Positions 21,994-34,059 of a DNA stretch of 64,000 bases are shown piece by piece; within the stretch, counting starts at the first letter, position 1, and the number at the start of each line of letters is the position of its first letter. The notes beneath the pieces are model-generated. The model was given only the letters and a program-made list of their open reading frames with translations, searched no databases and was not told the origin of the DNA. Source of the DNA: Chlorops oryzae (Eukaryota > Arthropoda > Insecta > Diptera > Chloropidae); contig CM035806.1 in assembly GCA_020466095.1 (NCBI GenBank), positions 144,446,420 through 144,510,419 of the forward strand, in the 5' to 3' direction. The translations under genes were made by a program, and so were the position numbers.

Positions 21994-24189
21994 TTAAGTA
22001 TGCAAGTAAAAATGAAGTTTTTCTTTTATAGATAACATTCGCTTGCATTCTTAACGTTAATAGCTATACTTTTAAGCATGTTCTTAAAAGCACACTCTAC
22101 GGTATATTCATTAGGTAAATTCTTATAGAATCATACATACTTTCAGGAACTGGACTGCTTGACTCCTGCCAATGCATACTCTAGTCATTTCACAAACTTC
22201 ACCTACAGGGTTATATATTTAGAAGCCACTTCAGTTGCTTGCTTTTTTGTATTTGTTTTTCGGTTTTTATTTTATTTATCCTCCTTTTTCTATGCTTTGC
22301 TTAACCACCTAAAAGTAGACTAGCATACTTCATTAACTGGCAGTTCGTAAAACTCGAATAAAGTATGAATGGCAGCAAGGCATGTTAAGTGCATAAATTA
22401 ATAAACGTTAGAGAATTGGAATCGAAATAAAAATCCGGATCTGAACGAGTGGATGACCGACGCGTCGCACAGTGGAACGAGCCCATACAAGCTGGCGACA
22501 AAAAATAGAAGGAGTGCAGAGTAATGACCCATGGGTTATTTTGACCCAATTAAGAACAAAATTAAGTTTTATCAAAATCGGCCACGCCCACCATACCACC
22601 ACCGTGCACCCAATATGTTTTTTCCCTTTGAAATGAGTTGGGGGTTGCAAAAATTATTCAAATTAATCTCAATAATTGTTTATGGTGTGACACACACATC
22701 TGAGAATTTTTAACAGACTTGGCCACGCCCTCCACCCGCCCCCCATGCAACCCATATTTAATTAAAAAAAAAAAATTTTTTTTTCTTGGGTTAATTTAGC
22801 AATAACTGAACATGCATTAATATGATAAAACATTTAAAATCCGGGAAATACTGGTGTTAATGGGCATCGACCCCCAAAAAATCATACCTGCCTCTCAATT
22901 ACATTCGCCGTCTATCAGAATAAGACTCTGATTGAGAATGAACTAATCATAGAAAACTTTCAAATATTTTCTCAATGAATACAAAATTTTCATACATAGA
23001 CACTTAAGCGCCTTAAAATATGCTTCAAAAATTGTTCGTTAAATATTTTCTAAGCACTTGCACTGCTTTCGAATATGGAATCCGGATTCACACGAATTTT
23101 ATGATGCGAATGAATTCGGTTAAAAACCGAAGAGGTCTTGAGACTCGAGAAGGCAAAGCAAAACCAAATTGCTTTGCTTGCTCATTTGACATTCTCGTAT
23201 GAAAGTCACGCCGGGCTGTTTACATTTCTTGCTGTTTCCCTTTTTGTTTCTCTTTCTGTCTTTATTTTTCTTTTTCTATATTTCGATTTTCGTTTCTTTT
23301 ATTTCCTTGAAATAACTGGACGCGGCTAACATTTTGGGAGGACGCACAAATGAACGCCCTATGGTCATTCAACTGTGAGTTCAGTCAGCTGTAAAGTAAA
23401 GCAAAACGGCGCAGAAGGTGAAGCGAAAATATGAGCAAAGAAAAAAAATTTTTTTCTGTTTTATTTTTTTTAAAACCCCAAGCCAATGTAAACGAACGGA
23501 CAAAGGTCAGAATAGAAAAAAGGAGAACAAAAATTGCAATATTCCCCCAAGCTTCACACACATCACAGAACACAATTTCCCACTTTCCCATCTTTTTCCT
23601 TTTCATTTTTCTATTTTTTATTTTTTGTTATTTTTTATATTTTTTTTATATATTTTTTTTTTCTTTTTGGATGTGTGTGTGTGTCATTTGCCCACTCTTC
23701 GTCGACAATTATTTTTTGATTTCTTCCCATTTGGCCGATTTAAGAATTCATGGGAAGCAAGATGGAATTCACCTTTTATTCTGCTTATTTTGCTTTCGAA
23801 AATGGAAAATTGCGCTCTTATATTCATGAAGGTTCTTCGTCTTCTAGTTTTGTCTTCTTCTTGTTTTTTTTTTCATACAAAAAATCTTTTTTTCGCTCTC
23901 TCTTCGAGCACTATATCAAATGCGTGGGAAATTAGCCGGAAACATATTCAAGACGATTTGCTTGATGAGATATCGTTTCGAGTGGATGATAGAAAAGATT
24001 CGTTTGCCTCCTTCAGTTCGGCGATCTTCTTCTATAGCCAACTAAGCCAAAAAAGATGTTGGGAAAATATTTAGCATATATTTAGGTGGTCTGCGACGAA
24101 GACTTAAAATCCCACAGAATTCCCACCGCCTAAAATAACAACAAACTCCGAAGCCAATTTTCGGAAGCCCGATAATCAGGCTTATGGAA
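21994..24189. other. Gene-free stretch with old interspersed repeats
   Basis: No gene was recognised. Bases 22510-22760 contain ATCAAAATCGGCCACGCCCA and GGCCACGCCCTCC, words typical of old fly interspersed repeats (compare 35320 and 50640). Weak Su(Hw)-like words occur at 21996 (CTTAAGTATGC) and 23009 (CGCCTTAAAATATGC). Confidence 0.35.
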
Positions 24190-24204
24190 GCATACTTTTT
24201 GGTG
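24190..24204 (+). promoter_or_regulatory. Su(Hw)-like site
   Basis: GCATACTTTTTGGTG, one base from the best motif version. Confidence 0.5.
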
Positions 24205-24931
24205 AAACTTAAATGAATTTTTCCCAAAACAAAAAGTGAAATCCACATAAACCACAAAGAAATGCAGTCATAAAAGCGAAAGCAAAACAAAACATTACAC
24301 AAAAAAAAAAACAAAAAAAAAAAAAACAAGAATTTAGGGAAATAAAACGCGAAAAGAGTAATTAAGAATTCCGGTGAGCTGATTAGGTATCGTGTGACTT
24401 AAGCTAGTAACTCATAAAATTCCATTAAAAATGGCGTAAAATGGCGGTAAGCAAACAAAATGTAAATAAAAAGTCAAAATAAATAAGAAAAAGTCTTGGT
24501 ACATGCTAGTTTGTGTGTTCTAACATGTATGTTTCCTTTAAAAAAAATAATAGAAAGAAAACAGGGAAGCCAAAGGTCAGCATAGACTGACTCGCGTTCA
24601 TTCTGAAATACGGAATATGAGAAAGGTGAGGCATATGGTGAGGCGTGTGGGCTTTAAATTTTCGTATCGTGAGGTTGGGAGCTCAACTCGGTATTAGCCC
24701 GACTTAGAGGATAATTTTCCGGCATAAATGAGATATTTTTTTCCTACGAATTTTTTAAAAATTTTTTTAATTTTTTAATTTTTTTTATTTTAATTTTTTT
24801 TTTTTTTTTTTTTTTTTGTAACAGTGCTCGCTACAAAAACTGAAGCCACCAGAAACCAACAAAAAAATTGTTATGAAAAATATTTGGTAAAAAAATAACA
24901 AATAAAAAGAAAATTAAAAGCTCAAGTACAC

Positions 24932-24946
24932 CGCTCAAAAGTATGC
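24932..24946 (-). promoter_or_regulatory. Su(Hw)-like site
   Basis: The minus strand reads GCATACTTTTGAGCG. It is opposite in orientation to the site at 24190. Confidence 0.45.
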
Positions 24947-26253
24947 TTTATTCTATCAAAATTTAATGCCACTTTACGGCAAATCGAGTGTCAGTACTCA
25001 ATTAATCCGCTTAAGTTCAAAATGAACTTTTGACAGATAATCTCTTGACTTAAAAGCCTAAAATGCGGCAATGATTAATGTTCTTTCGCGTCTTGTGTTG
25101 GTACTGAAACGAATTTACAAAAAAATTTTGTAAATTTCGACTTCTTTCTTTTCAACACGAGCGTATCATCATGCAAAGCGCTAGTGTAAAAAAAAAGCCC
25201 TGGCGCCTTGATGTAGATAACGAAATTAAAATTTTTCATGCTCTTGCTTTGGGAAAAAAATTCAATTTTTTCACATTTTATAGCATATTTTTAGATAGCT
25301 TTTAAACTTTCACAGCTTTTCAAAAACATTTCCATATGAAAAAAAAGATGAAAAAAAAATTCTATATAAAGGATATGGGAAAAACATATGACAAGCTGCC
25401 AAAAAGCAATTGTTCTCTTCATATTCCCTCTTTTTTTTTTTGTTTTACAGATGTGAATGCCTGTTCTTATGCTATGTCACCTCGTGTACATTTTTTGGGT
25501 TTTTTTTTGTTTTTTTGGATTTTATATCTCGCAAAAATCAGTCAACCAATTCCAATCGATGCACGACGCCACCGCATCACACACAAGCGCTGTCAACATT
25601 GATCGGGAAGCATGGGCATCATCACTTGCCGCCACCCAACATCACTGAAAACTGCATCCGACATTCTCGAGTTCCAGTGAAGTATTCTTTCATTCATGCG
25701 CGAATGTTCGAGCGCACCAGCCAAAATGGCGCTAAGCCAATAAATTAAATCAAACAAGGACGATAACCGTTTATTTTAGAACGAACTTCACATGTAAGTC
25801 GAATTTTTATCCTTTTCATTGCTTTTTTTCTCCGTTTTTTTTTTTTTTTTATGTACGTTTGGCTCTTTAGTTAATAACTTTAGAAAAGCTTGAAAAGCTC
25901 GAACGCCTCAATGCATGCAAGAAAAATATTATTTTATATTAACTAATCATTTTATTTAGGCTCATTGTCTTCCACTTGAATTCAAGCTTATTTGAGACTT
26001 GGGCTTGAAAATAATAGCTCGAACCAGGTTAATGACTGCAGTCATAAGAATAATTTATATGAAAATTTTTGATAGAATCGAAAAACCAAGCGAGTCAATT
26101 CAAGACTTCAACCTCTAATTAATTTAATTAAAAAGGAAAGCATGAAAATCCTTATATGAAAAGTGAGGGCGTGAGACTTCGACTGGTTTAACACTTTTTC
26201 ATACAAAAATAACCTTTTTTTTATTTCCAAACAAGCATATTTTCCTGACATCG

Positions 26254-26299
<46 letters not shown>

Positions 26300-26867
26300 T
26301 CTATCTCTCTTTAGCAGCTGTCTCTTTTCAAAATATGTTCTTTATTTAACTTTTTATGATGCATGTTTCAATTGCGTTCGCCCGTCAAAACAAATTCAAT
26401 TTTATTCTGCAATCGAAATCCATAAATTATGCAATGAATCGGTTCAAATAATGGTAAATATGTCATATGGAAGCTCTATTGAATTTTTCTAAAATTTCAT
26501 TTTAAGGAAAAATGCGGGAAAATTTAAAAAGAAACAATGAAGGAATTTAACAAACATTCTTGCTATAGTTTCTGGAGAATAAGACAAATTTTAAAGCATA
26601 TTTCTGGGGGGTTTTGTCTCAAAATGATCAATTCCTATCACAATGTTGTTGTGAAAAGCTAAATCTAGTAGACCTATCCATTCTTTGTGAATAAATGAAT
26701 ATTGATAAAAAGAAAACCTCCACACACAGCCGCCACACACAGAGCCACAGAGTTCGACAAAATTTATAATTATGAGCACGATTTTATGCTTAATATTTCA
26801 AACAGCACCACAACTTCACTTGACTTCAATCTACTTTTGATGGTTTTAAGCAAATTGACTTTCTGGC

Positions 26868-26905
<38 letters not shown>

Positions 26906-27625
26906 ACAGAGACACGCACGCTTAGCCACCCATTCACCTCTTCATGCATAAAGAAAACATGTGAAAATATTTCAAAATTCTATTAAACCACGCGCGCGCT
27001 TGTATGCTACGCTATTTCGTTGTATGTTTTGTTACCGACGCTGTTGGCAAAAGTCATAATCATAAAATGATTTTATTGCTAGCAATTTCATTACTCCGGA
27101 TTTTGAATGAATGAATGAATGAACGAACGAACGAACGAACAAATGAGTGGAAGAATGTTGCCGACTGAATCGCGTACACATGCTCATTTATATTGCACGC
27201 TTTTAGGCGTACGTATATACATATAATACGTGATATTCGTTTGCATATTAAATGTGACGGATTTTTGATAGGAAACCGCAAGAAACGAATGAATGTACAT
27301 ATATGCTAACATCTAATAAAAACAACAAGCAAGAGAGTGGGGATTCAGTGTAGTTTTCTAATCGAAATTATCATCCCACAATTCGCCTGAAATGAGACTG
27401 CATAATATACTTTGATCTTAATTGTTATTTGGGAAAACTTGAAATCCCTTAATTTCACACGAATAAATAATAATTGTAAAGTCTGTCTCCAGGCGTATGT
27501 TCATTTGAGGACTCATACATATACCTACATATTTTCAATTGATTTGTGTCGTTTTACTAAGTGCTCATATCTATTTAAAGCTGTGATATTTTCGTTTTGT
27601 TATATATTTCTTTCAAAGAACCATT
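24947..27625. other. Gene-free stretch with short microsatellites
   Basis: (CT)n at 26259-26295, (CA)n at 26872-26905, and GAACGAACGAAC units at 27108-27140. Weak GCATATTT words lie at 25283 and 26597. No gene was recognised. Confidence 0.4.
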
Positions 27626-27640
27626 GCATACTTTTTGGTG
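27626..27640 (+). promoter_or_regulatory. Su(Hw)-like site
   Basis: TTGCATACTTTTTGGTG: the full YRYTGCATAYYY core plus the downstream T-run and GG. Confidence 0.55.
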
Positions 27641-27813
27641 TTTTTTTTTTGTTTAGCTTTATATTGAATTTCGACGGTGGCTGTTATGGAAAAAATGTGA
27701 GACAAATTGAAAATCATACGTACATATGCACAAACGTCCCGCTCTTATATTCGTTCTTTTCTAAAGTGCACAAGTACAACGCGAAAAACAATAAATAGCA
27801 GACAAAAATGACT

Positions 27814-27826
27814 CCCAGAAGTATGC
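27814..27826 (-). promoter_or_regulatory. Su(Hw)-like site
   Basis: The minus strand reads TTGCATACTTCTGGG. It lies 188 bp from the site at 27626, in inverted orientation. Confidence 0.5.
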
Positions 27827-28282
27827 AATATGAAAAGTAGCAGACTTCGCTTTATTGTATCATTTCGCATGTGTGGTGTGAGTGTGTATGTTTGAGTGGA
27901 TTTGCGTATTTATCTTTTCATGCCTTTTGAAATGTTCTGTGCTTTTGGTTTTTTTTTTTTTTTTGCGAGACAAAGTTGCAATTATTTGCGCAAAGTTTTT
28001 TTCTTTCTTTCTTTTTTTCAACATATTTCATGGCGCGACATGCCGTCCCAAAGGAGTTTTATAAACATACCGACGAGCAAAATATTACAATGTCGGAAGA
28101 GGACATCACGTTTTTAATATGCGTGCAATTGTTTGTTGCATGATTTTTTAAAAATCTGAAAAGCTTAAAGTGCCTAAAAGAAGGCTTTGAAAATTCAACA
28201 AAATCCTTTTTATTTTGATTTTGGATAAGAACAATGAACTTGAACTTGAATTAAGGGTTGAACGGGTGGAAAGGAATACAAA

Positions 28283-28608
28283 CCGGGATGTAGACAGAGA
28301 AAGAGTGCTGATATTGGCCACAGTGATACAGTGCACAATTTTGCAAAAAATTTTAGCCCAAAAATTTTTCGAATTTTTCACTTATTCTATTATTATAATA
28401 TATTATTATAATATAAATTTTCATCGAAATCGGACGTCATGATTTTTTTTTTATTTATTTATTTTTTTTTTTTGGTTTTTGGTCCAAAACACTCCAAACG
28501 TCCTCTGTCGCTCCCAAAATTTTTTGGGTTAATATCTCATAATTTTTCACTAAACGGCTTTGGCCGATATCAGGACTACTAAAAAAATCTTTCTCTATCT
28601 ACGTCCCT
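28283..28608. mobile_element. Foldback-like element P, copy 1 (short)
   Basis: The ends are inverted: CGGGATGTAGACAGAGAAAG near 28283 against the inverse of TCTTTCTCTATCTACGTCCC near 28608. The interior shares the words CACTTATTCTAT, TTTTCATCGAAATCGGACG and TTTTGGTCCA with the larger copies at 54375 and 59795. About 326 bp. No coding potential. Confidence 0.6.
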
Positions 28609-28793
28609 GAATACAAATACGAAAAAAATAATAATAATATATTTACATTAGTTGTAAAAACGCCTAACGCCTAAAAGCTGGCTAGAAAAATGCATATTGA
28701 AATAAATAGGAGTGCTGAAAGTTTGTTATGAATTCCCTGAAATGTTTTGACTCCAAAAAAGAAAAAGGAAGACAATTATAACGTCTGAGAATT

Positions 28794-28808
28794 GCATACT
28801 TTTTGAGC
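28794..28808 (+). promoter_or_regulatory. Su(Hw)-like site
   Basis: TTGCATACTTTTTGAGCC: perfect core with the downstream T-run and a shifted GCC. Confidence 0.55.
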
Positions 28809-29029
28809 CAGCAGTTTCCCTTTCTGCGTAAACCCAAGACCCCCATGAGCTCATATTTGATGTTTTCTTATGTTTTGTGTAAGACACACAAAGGTATGAG
28901 GAGAGATAGTAAAGGAGAAATCAAAAAATAGAGAGAGAGAGAGAGAAATACGAAACATTCGCGCTAGTCACAATCTTTTTTCCGTAAGGTTAAGCGTAGG
29001 TTAAACAGTTAAAGGGAGTAATTTGTGTT

Positions 29030-29044
29030 GCATACTTTTTGGCG
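29030..29044 (+). promoter_or_regulatory. Su(Hw)-like site (best match)
   Basis: TTGCATACTTTTTGGCGG: matches the Su(Hw) core and its extended right half. 236 bp from the site at 28794, in the same orientation. Confidence 0.6.
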
Positions 29045-29414
29045 GTCGTCGCTTGATATGAATTTATGACTCATGTTGAAATAAAAAATTTATGAACGGA
29101 ATTTTTTCGCGCACAACACGACGACTGATGACTGACGAAAGAGCGGACAGAAGCCGAAACCGAAACCGAGACCAATACCGAGACCGAGAACGAGACGCGA
29201 CGGAATGTGGTCGTAGGGTCATCATTGAAATATGAGAATATTTTGTTGTTGCTGTTCATGTTTTTTTTTTTTTATGTTTTGGTTTGGAAAGCCATAGACG
29301 GTCTGCGTCTCGTCGAAGCTTTTCTGCTTTGAGTTATCGTGTGGGTGCTGTGTGGTCTTACAATATCGTAAATAATAATATGCCGTAGTGCATGGTTCTT
29401 TTTTTCGCTCTCAA

Positions 29415-29429
29415 CGCCTCAAAGTATGT
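29415..29429 (-). promoter_or_regulatory. Su(Hw)-like site (weaker)
   Basis: The minus strand reads ACATACTTTGAGGCG. The core G is changed to A. Confidence 0.35.
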
Positions 29430-30240
29430 AACGAAAGCCAAAAAAAAAAAAAAAAAAAAAATACAATCCACTTTTGAATGGCAGCGTCGGCATTCTAACT
29501 CGTTCGATTAGCTACGAACTCGCGGTGCTCGTGTACATATTTATTTGTGTGCGATGTCTTAACCTTTGCTTTTCGTGCTGCTTTTGTTGTTTTACGAACG
29601 CATATAGGCTGGTTAGGATAAGTGGTAATTCGGCAGTAAAACTAGTTGCAGACTAAACAACTCATACAGGCGTGTACGGCAGGAGTAACAGCAGACGCCG
29701 AGCCATAACTTCAAGCCTTAAGGGGAAAATTTCTTTAGCTTCACCCCCAAAAGCTCTGTAAATGTTGTATGTACTTACATGCCAACGTACAAGGATATAA
29801 ATGTATTATATATGTATAAATATATATATACATACACCGCGATTGTTTTCCTGCTCTTTTCCTTGTTTGCCTATGACCCGTCGAGGATTTGTTGCTTTAA
29901 GTGTTTTCATTTAATTAAGTAAAGCGAAATTCAGCGAGCTGTGAACTGCAGAAGGCACTTAGCAGCGGAATCGACATTTTTAAAGCATCGCTTTGGGCGT
30001 ACAAATTTGAAAATGCCTTTCAACAGCTTAAGCATAACCAATTATTTCAGGAACAGTGATTTTATTTATTTACTTATTATAAAAAAAAAACCCAAAAGGG
30101 TTTTATTCACTTAAAAATTTGGTCACTTCTTGAATGGTTATTCAAGAATTTCGTACAGAAGAATTTTGGGCGTGAAGAAAGAGAGCTCAACTTTGTAGCA
30201 GATTAGAAGGATGAAAATAAGACATCTCCTTCGGTTCCTA

Positions 30241-30666
30241 TTTCTTCCCATCTCTTCTCATCTCTTCCCATCTCTTCCCATCTCTTCCCATCTCTTCCCA
30301 TCTCTTCCCATCTCTTCCCATCTCTTCCCATCTCTTCCCATCTCTTCCCATCTCTTCCCATCTCTTCCCATCTCTTCCCATCTCTTCCCATCTCTTCCCC
30401 TCTCTTCACCGCTCTTCTCCTCTTTTCACCGCTCTTCCCCTCTCTTCCTCTCTCTTCCCCTCTCTACCCCTGTCAACACCTCTCTACCCCTCTCTACCCA
30501 TCTCTTCCCCTCTCTTCACATTTCTCTGTTCCCATTTCTCTGTTCCCATTTCTCTCTACCTCTCTCTTCCCCTCTCTACCCATCTCTACCCATCTCTACC
30601 CATCTCTACCCATCTCTACCCATCTCTACCCATCTCTTCCCCTCTCCGCCTATCACTTCCCCTGTG
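30241..30666. repeat. 10-bp minisatellite (CATCTCTTCC)n
   Basis: About 15 near-perfect units of CATCTCTTCC to 30400. Diverged CCTCTCTTCC, CATCTCTACC and related units continue to about 30660. The Ser/Leu/Pro and Trp/Glu/Lys frames across it are artefacts. Confidence 0.93.
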
Positions 30667-32757
30667 CGTCGTCAATGCTAATGCTAATGTTCTTATATTG
30701 CGTAAGAAATTCATCTGCTAGCCAAGTCTACGGAGAATTGCAGTTCTGTAAGCTCTCTCTCTACGCTCGACGGACATTATTATTCGAAAAACTGCATCAA
30801 AGACTTCGGGGACCTAATAGACGTGTATACATACATCAACACTTCATGTAAAAGGCTCAAAGCCAACTTAAAACCAAACCGCAAAAAATAGTCTTTAAAA
30901 TCTTAAATCAAAACCAACAGAAAACCGACTCAAAGACCCGAGCAAAACTTTTCAAATTTTCATTTACACGACGCAAATAATGAAAAGCGAAAGACAGCAG
31001 CTCACTTCAGACCCGTGGGCTAAATGTCGATAGCAAAAAAAACAAAAAAAGGCCGCACTCCAAACTTGCACAAAAGAGCTTAAAACGCTACTAAATGTAC
31101 TAAAAAAAACAAAAACAAAAACGAAAAAACGGATGAAAAAAAACCAAAAAACTAATACAAACAAAACCGGAGGACAATAGCAAATAAGCAGCAAGAATTC
31201 AAAAGTAGCGAACGATAAAGACAAACTTACTAAAGGACCGAAAAAGAATGAAAATCGAGGGAAAAAGAACTGTCAACTTTTAATAATGACCAAATCAAGA
31301 CAGAAGTTTCATGTCCAGTTCAATTGCGTTGGCAGCCTTCAGCTGCGGACTCTCATTCTTTTTTCCTCGTTCGCCTCATTCTTCTTATGCTCAGTTTATT
31401 GGTCTGTCCTTTCGTTCTGCCCGTCCGCACGATTTTTGTTTGAGTGTAAACTGGGAATATTCCATTACCGATTCTTACCAAATTTCTTTCGGCAAAAAAC
31501 TCAAATCCCCAACGAACTTTAAAAATAGAGAAGACCAGAGCCAAAAAACAAAAAAAAACAAAAAAACAAAAAAAAAAACAGCCAAAATGATATAAATGAA
31601 TGGGAAGCGGAATAAAAAAGAAAGGCATGTAACGGAACGCAAAGGGGGCAACGGGAGAATAGTAAGTGTATGTGTGTGTGTGTGTGTGTGTGGGAAAAAC
31701 TTAGAAAGTTGTCTTTTCTTTTGTCTTCGGCAAACCGCACGTTTTGCTGATTTTCCGCACTTCATTTATCCAATCTTTTCGTTTGTCTTCTCTCCTCTTC
31801 CTACACTCATCCCCTCTCCCATCTCCCATTCATGCTCGCCGAGCCACATGCAGGTGCGATAGTAATTTCCACGCCAAGTTTACTTTTGTTTACTTTGAAG
31901 AAAGCTCCGGATCGCAAGCGGTCTCGCTTGCATCACATTTCATTATTATGGGCGAATGATAACGTATTGCCCTCGGGGAAGCGGAGAGGCGAAAAACCAA
32001 CCAAAGAACGATCGAATGAAAGAGACCAACAAACAAACAAACGAAAGTATGAACAAAACGACAAACGAAAAACCCTTCTTTGACACTATCGGAAATTTCA
32101 TTTCAACACTTTCCTTCGGAATTTCTCCCCTTTATGTTTTTTTTTTCCGGGGTCCTCACAGAAATGTGCGACAAAAAAAAAAAAAAAACCAAATTCCCAT
32201 GCCAATTGTAGGCCCCTTCAGAAAGCCCGGGGAAAATCCCCTTTTTCCAACCCCCTCTCTGCAGGCCTGTACATACTAATAATAAATGATAATAATTTAT
32301 CGTTAAATCGTCGATAAGTCGTCGTGAAAACGTTGGCATGAGAACGTTGAAAATTTTTTTCAAAATTTCTTTGAGACATTTGACTCTTTTTACTCTCTCA
32401 AATCAGTTTTCGTTTTTTTTTACTTGGATGTAATTTTTTTCCACAGTAGGAGGTCCATTTTCCTTTGAACTGACCCCGGTTAGGGAAGTTCGGGATAGCA
32501 ATCAACAATCAAACCCAATAACATTTGATTTGTCCCCAATTTTCCCCACTGCCAAATGCAGAATTTTGCGAACAATGAGGAATACATGCGTGTGCAAGGG
32601 GAGGGCTTTGGCGGGGGTTCTAACACAAGAGACTTTCAAAATACAGATTAGGAAGGTTTTATACATCGCTTTTTAATTTTAATAGAAAATCCGGTCGTTT
32701 GAGTTGTAACAGTTTTGAATAGTTTTCTTTTGTGGCTAAAACTAAGCTCCGCAGATA
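30667..32757. other. Gene-free stretch left of the mariner
   Basis: A-rich DNA with a (GT)n patch at 31668-31691 and A runs near 31540-31580 and 32174-32187. No gene was recognised. Confidence 0.35.
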
Positions 32758-32778
32758 TTAGGTGTAGTAAAAAGAAAT
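32758..32778 (+). repeat. Mariner left terminal inverted repeat
   Basis: 21 bp, begins TTAGGTGTAGTAAAAAG, and is identical to the reverse complement of 34009-34029. Similarity stops at base 22. Confidence 0.95.
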
Positions 32779-32926
32779 AGATGGCGTTATTTATCTGCAT
32801 CTCGCGTTGTATAAGTCCGATCGTGTTCCGCTAGGGGGCATTAGAAAGATGACAGTTCCTACTAAAAAAGCTTTTTTGACACTTTTTTGATTAATTGATT
32901 CAGTTTTGTTTGAGAGCTTGTCAAAG

Positions 32927-33952
32927 ATGGACATCAGCAAAGAGAAAATTCGCTACATTTTACAGTTTTTCTTCGATAAGGGAGAAAACGCAAGCCAGGC
33001 GGCTGAAAATGTGAATAGCGTTTATGGACCTGATACTGTAGCAGCCAATCATGCGCAATTTTGGTTTCGTCGATTCCGTTCCGGTAACTTCGATGTCAAG
33101 GATGCACCACGCACTGGAAGGCCAATTGTCGAAAATGTCGATAAAATCATGGAAATTATCGAGTCCGACCGTCATGTTAGCACTGTTTCGATTGCAAAAA
33201 AGCTTAAGATTGCACAAAAAACCGTTTGGAACCATTTGAATAAGGCTGGATACACAAAGAAGCTCGATGTATGGGTGCCACACGAGTTAACGCAAAAAAA
33301 CCTCATAGACCGAATTTCCATCTGCGAATCGCTGCTGAACCGCAACAAAATGGACCCATTTCTGAAGCGGTTGGTGACTGGTGATGAAAAGTGGGTCACT
33401 TACGACAACGTCAAGCGAAAACGGTCGTGGTCGAAACACGGTGAACCGGCGGAAACGGTGGCCAAGCCAGGATTGACGGCCAGGAAGGTTTTGCTGTGTG
33501 TTTGGTGGGATTGGCAGGGAATTATTTACTATGAGCTGCTCCCATACGGCAAAACTCTTAACTCGGAACTCTACTGTCAACAATTGGACCGTCTGAAGGA
33601 AGCAATCGCCCATAAGCGGCCAGCTTTGGCCAATAGGAGAGGAATTGTGTTCCATCAGGACAACGCCAGGCCACACACATCGATAGTGACTCGCCAGAAG
33701 CTCCGGGAGTTTGGTTGGGAGGTTCTTCTGCATCCACCTTATAGTCCGGACCTGGCACCAAGTGATTACCATCTGTTCCTGTCCATGGCGAACAATTTTG
33801 CTGGTGAAACATTCGCTTCAAGAGAGGCTTCTGAAATTCGACTGTCTCAATTATTTGCTAATAGGAACGAGGGCTTCTATGAGAGAGGCATAATGAAATT
33901 ACGTTTAAAATGGCAACAAGTTATCGAACAAAACGGCGCATATTTGACCTAA
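32927..33952 (+). CDS. Mariner transposase, DD34D
   Basis: A 341-residue transposase that would cut and paste the surrounding element at TA sites in the nucleus. The ATG at 32927 (AAGATGG) is preferred; the open frame extends seven codons further up but only from a TTG. An N-terminal helix-turn-helix lies at about residues 7-34 (after KIRYILQFFF). A second helix-turn-helix lies near 87-111 (KKLKIAQKTVWNHL). The linker has TGRPI at about 63-67 and WVPHEL is at 116-121. The catalytic aspartates are D153 (VTGDEKW), D245 (HQDNARPH) and D280 (SPDLAPSDYHLF), with 34 residues between the last two. Length is normal for the family and there is no frameshift or stop. The C-terminal KLPxxW seen in relatives reads KLRLKW here, a possible weakening change. 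The mellifera-like assignment rests on motif resemblance from memory; activity is untested. Confidence 0.96.
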   Translation: MDISKEKIRYILQFFFDKGENASQAAENVNSVYGPDTVAANHAQFWFRRFRSGNFDVKDAPRTGRPIVENVDKIMEIIESDRHVSTVSIAKKLKIAQKTVWNHLNKAGYTKKLDVWVPHELTQKNLIDRISICESLLNRNKMDPFLKRLVTGDEKWVTYDNVKRKRSWSKHGEPAETVAKPGLTARKVLLCVWWDWQGIIYYELLPYGKTLNSELYCQQLDRLKEAIAHKRPALANRRGIVFHQDNARPHTSIVTRQKLREFGWEVLLHPPYSPDLAPSDYHLFLSMANNFAGETFASREASEIRLSQLFANRNEGFYERGIMKLRLKWQQVIEQNGAYLT

Positions 33953-33975
33953 ATCGGGTCATTCTAACTATCTTA

Positions 33976-33981
33976 AATAAA
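33976..33981 (+). terminator. Polyadenylation signal of the transposase
   Basis: AATAAA lies 24 bp after the TAA stop, inside the element, as expected for a self-contained mariner transcript. Confidence 0.6.
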
Positions 33982-34008
33982 GCCCTCAATTTAATGCAAA
34001 AATAATGG

Positions 34009-34029
34009 ATTTCTTTTTACTACACCTAA
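34009..34029 (-). repeat. Mariner right terminal inverted repeat
   Basis: Exact inverse of the left 21-bp end, followed by TA at 34030-34031. Confidence 0.95.
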
Positions 34030-34059
34030 TATATATTTGTATACATATAATATAAATTT

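Larger units (their letters stand above)
28809..30236. other. Gene-free stretch
   Basis: Short GA tract at 28931-28946, a C-G-A-rich patch with GAGACCGAGA-like units at 29140-29200, and an A run at 29441-29461. No gene was recognised. Confidence 0.35.
32758..34029 (+). mobile_element. Complete mariner transposon (mellifera-like subfamily)
   Basis: A 1272-bp element bounded by perfect 21-bp inverted ends, each beginning TTAGGTGTAGTAAAAAG. TA target duplications lie at 32756-32757 and 34030-34031. It encloses one uninterrupted transposase frame with a 5' leader of about 148 bp. Size, TA target, terminal repeats and DD34D catalytic triad all fit mariner. Perfect end identity and an intact frame suggest recent movement. 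Its right flank resembles a mini-me-type repeat, so it may have inserted into one. Confidence 0.96.

Noticed and set aside
22203..22210. CTACAGGG as the end of a CCCWGCRG element
   Set aside because: No matching start or related interior sequence to its left.
30203..30681. Pro/Ser/His/Leu and Trp/Glu/Lys frames
   Set aside because: Produced by the 10-bp minisatellite.
32906..32926. Seven extra N-terminal codons for the transposase
   Set aside because: The upstream start would be TTG; the ATG at 32927 is the natural start and matches the family's N-terminus.
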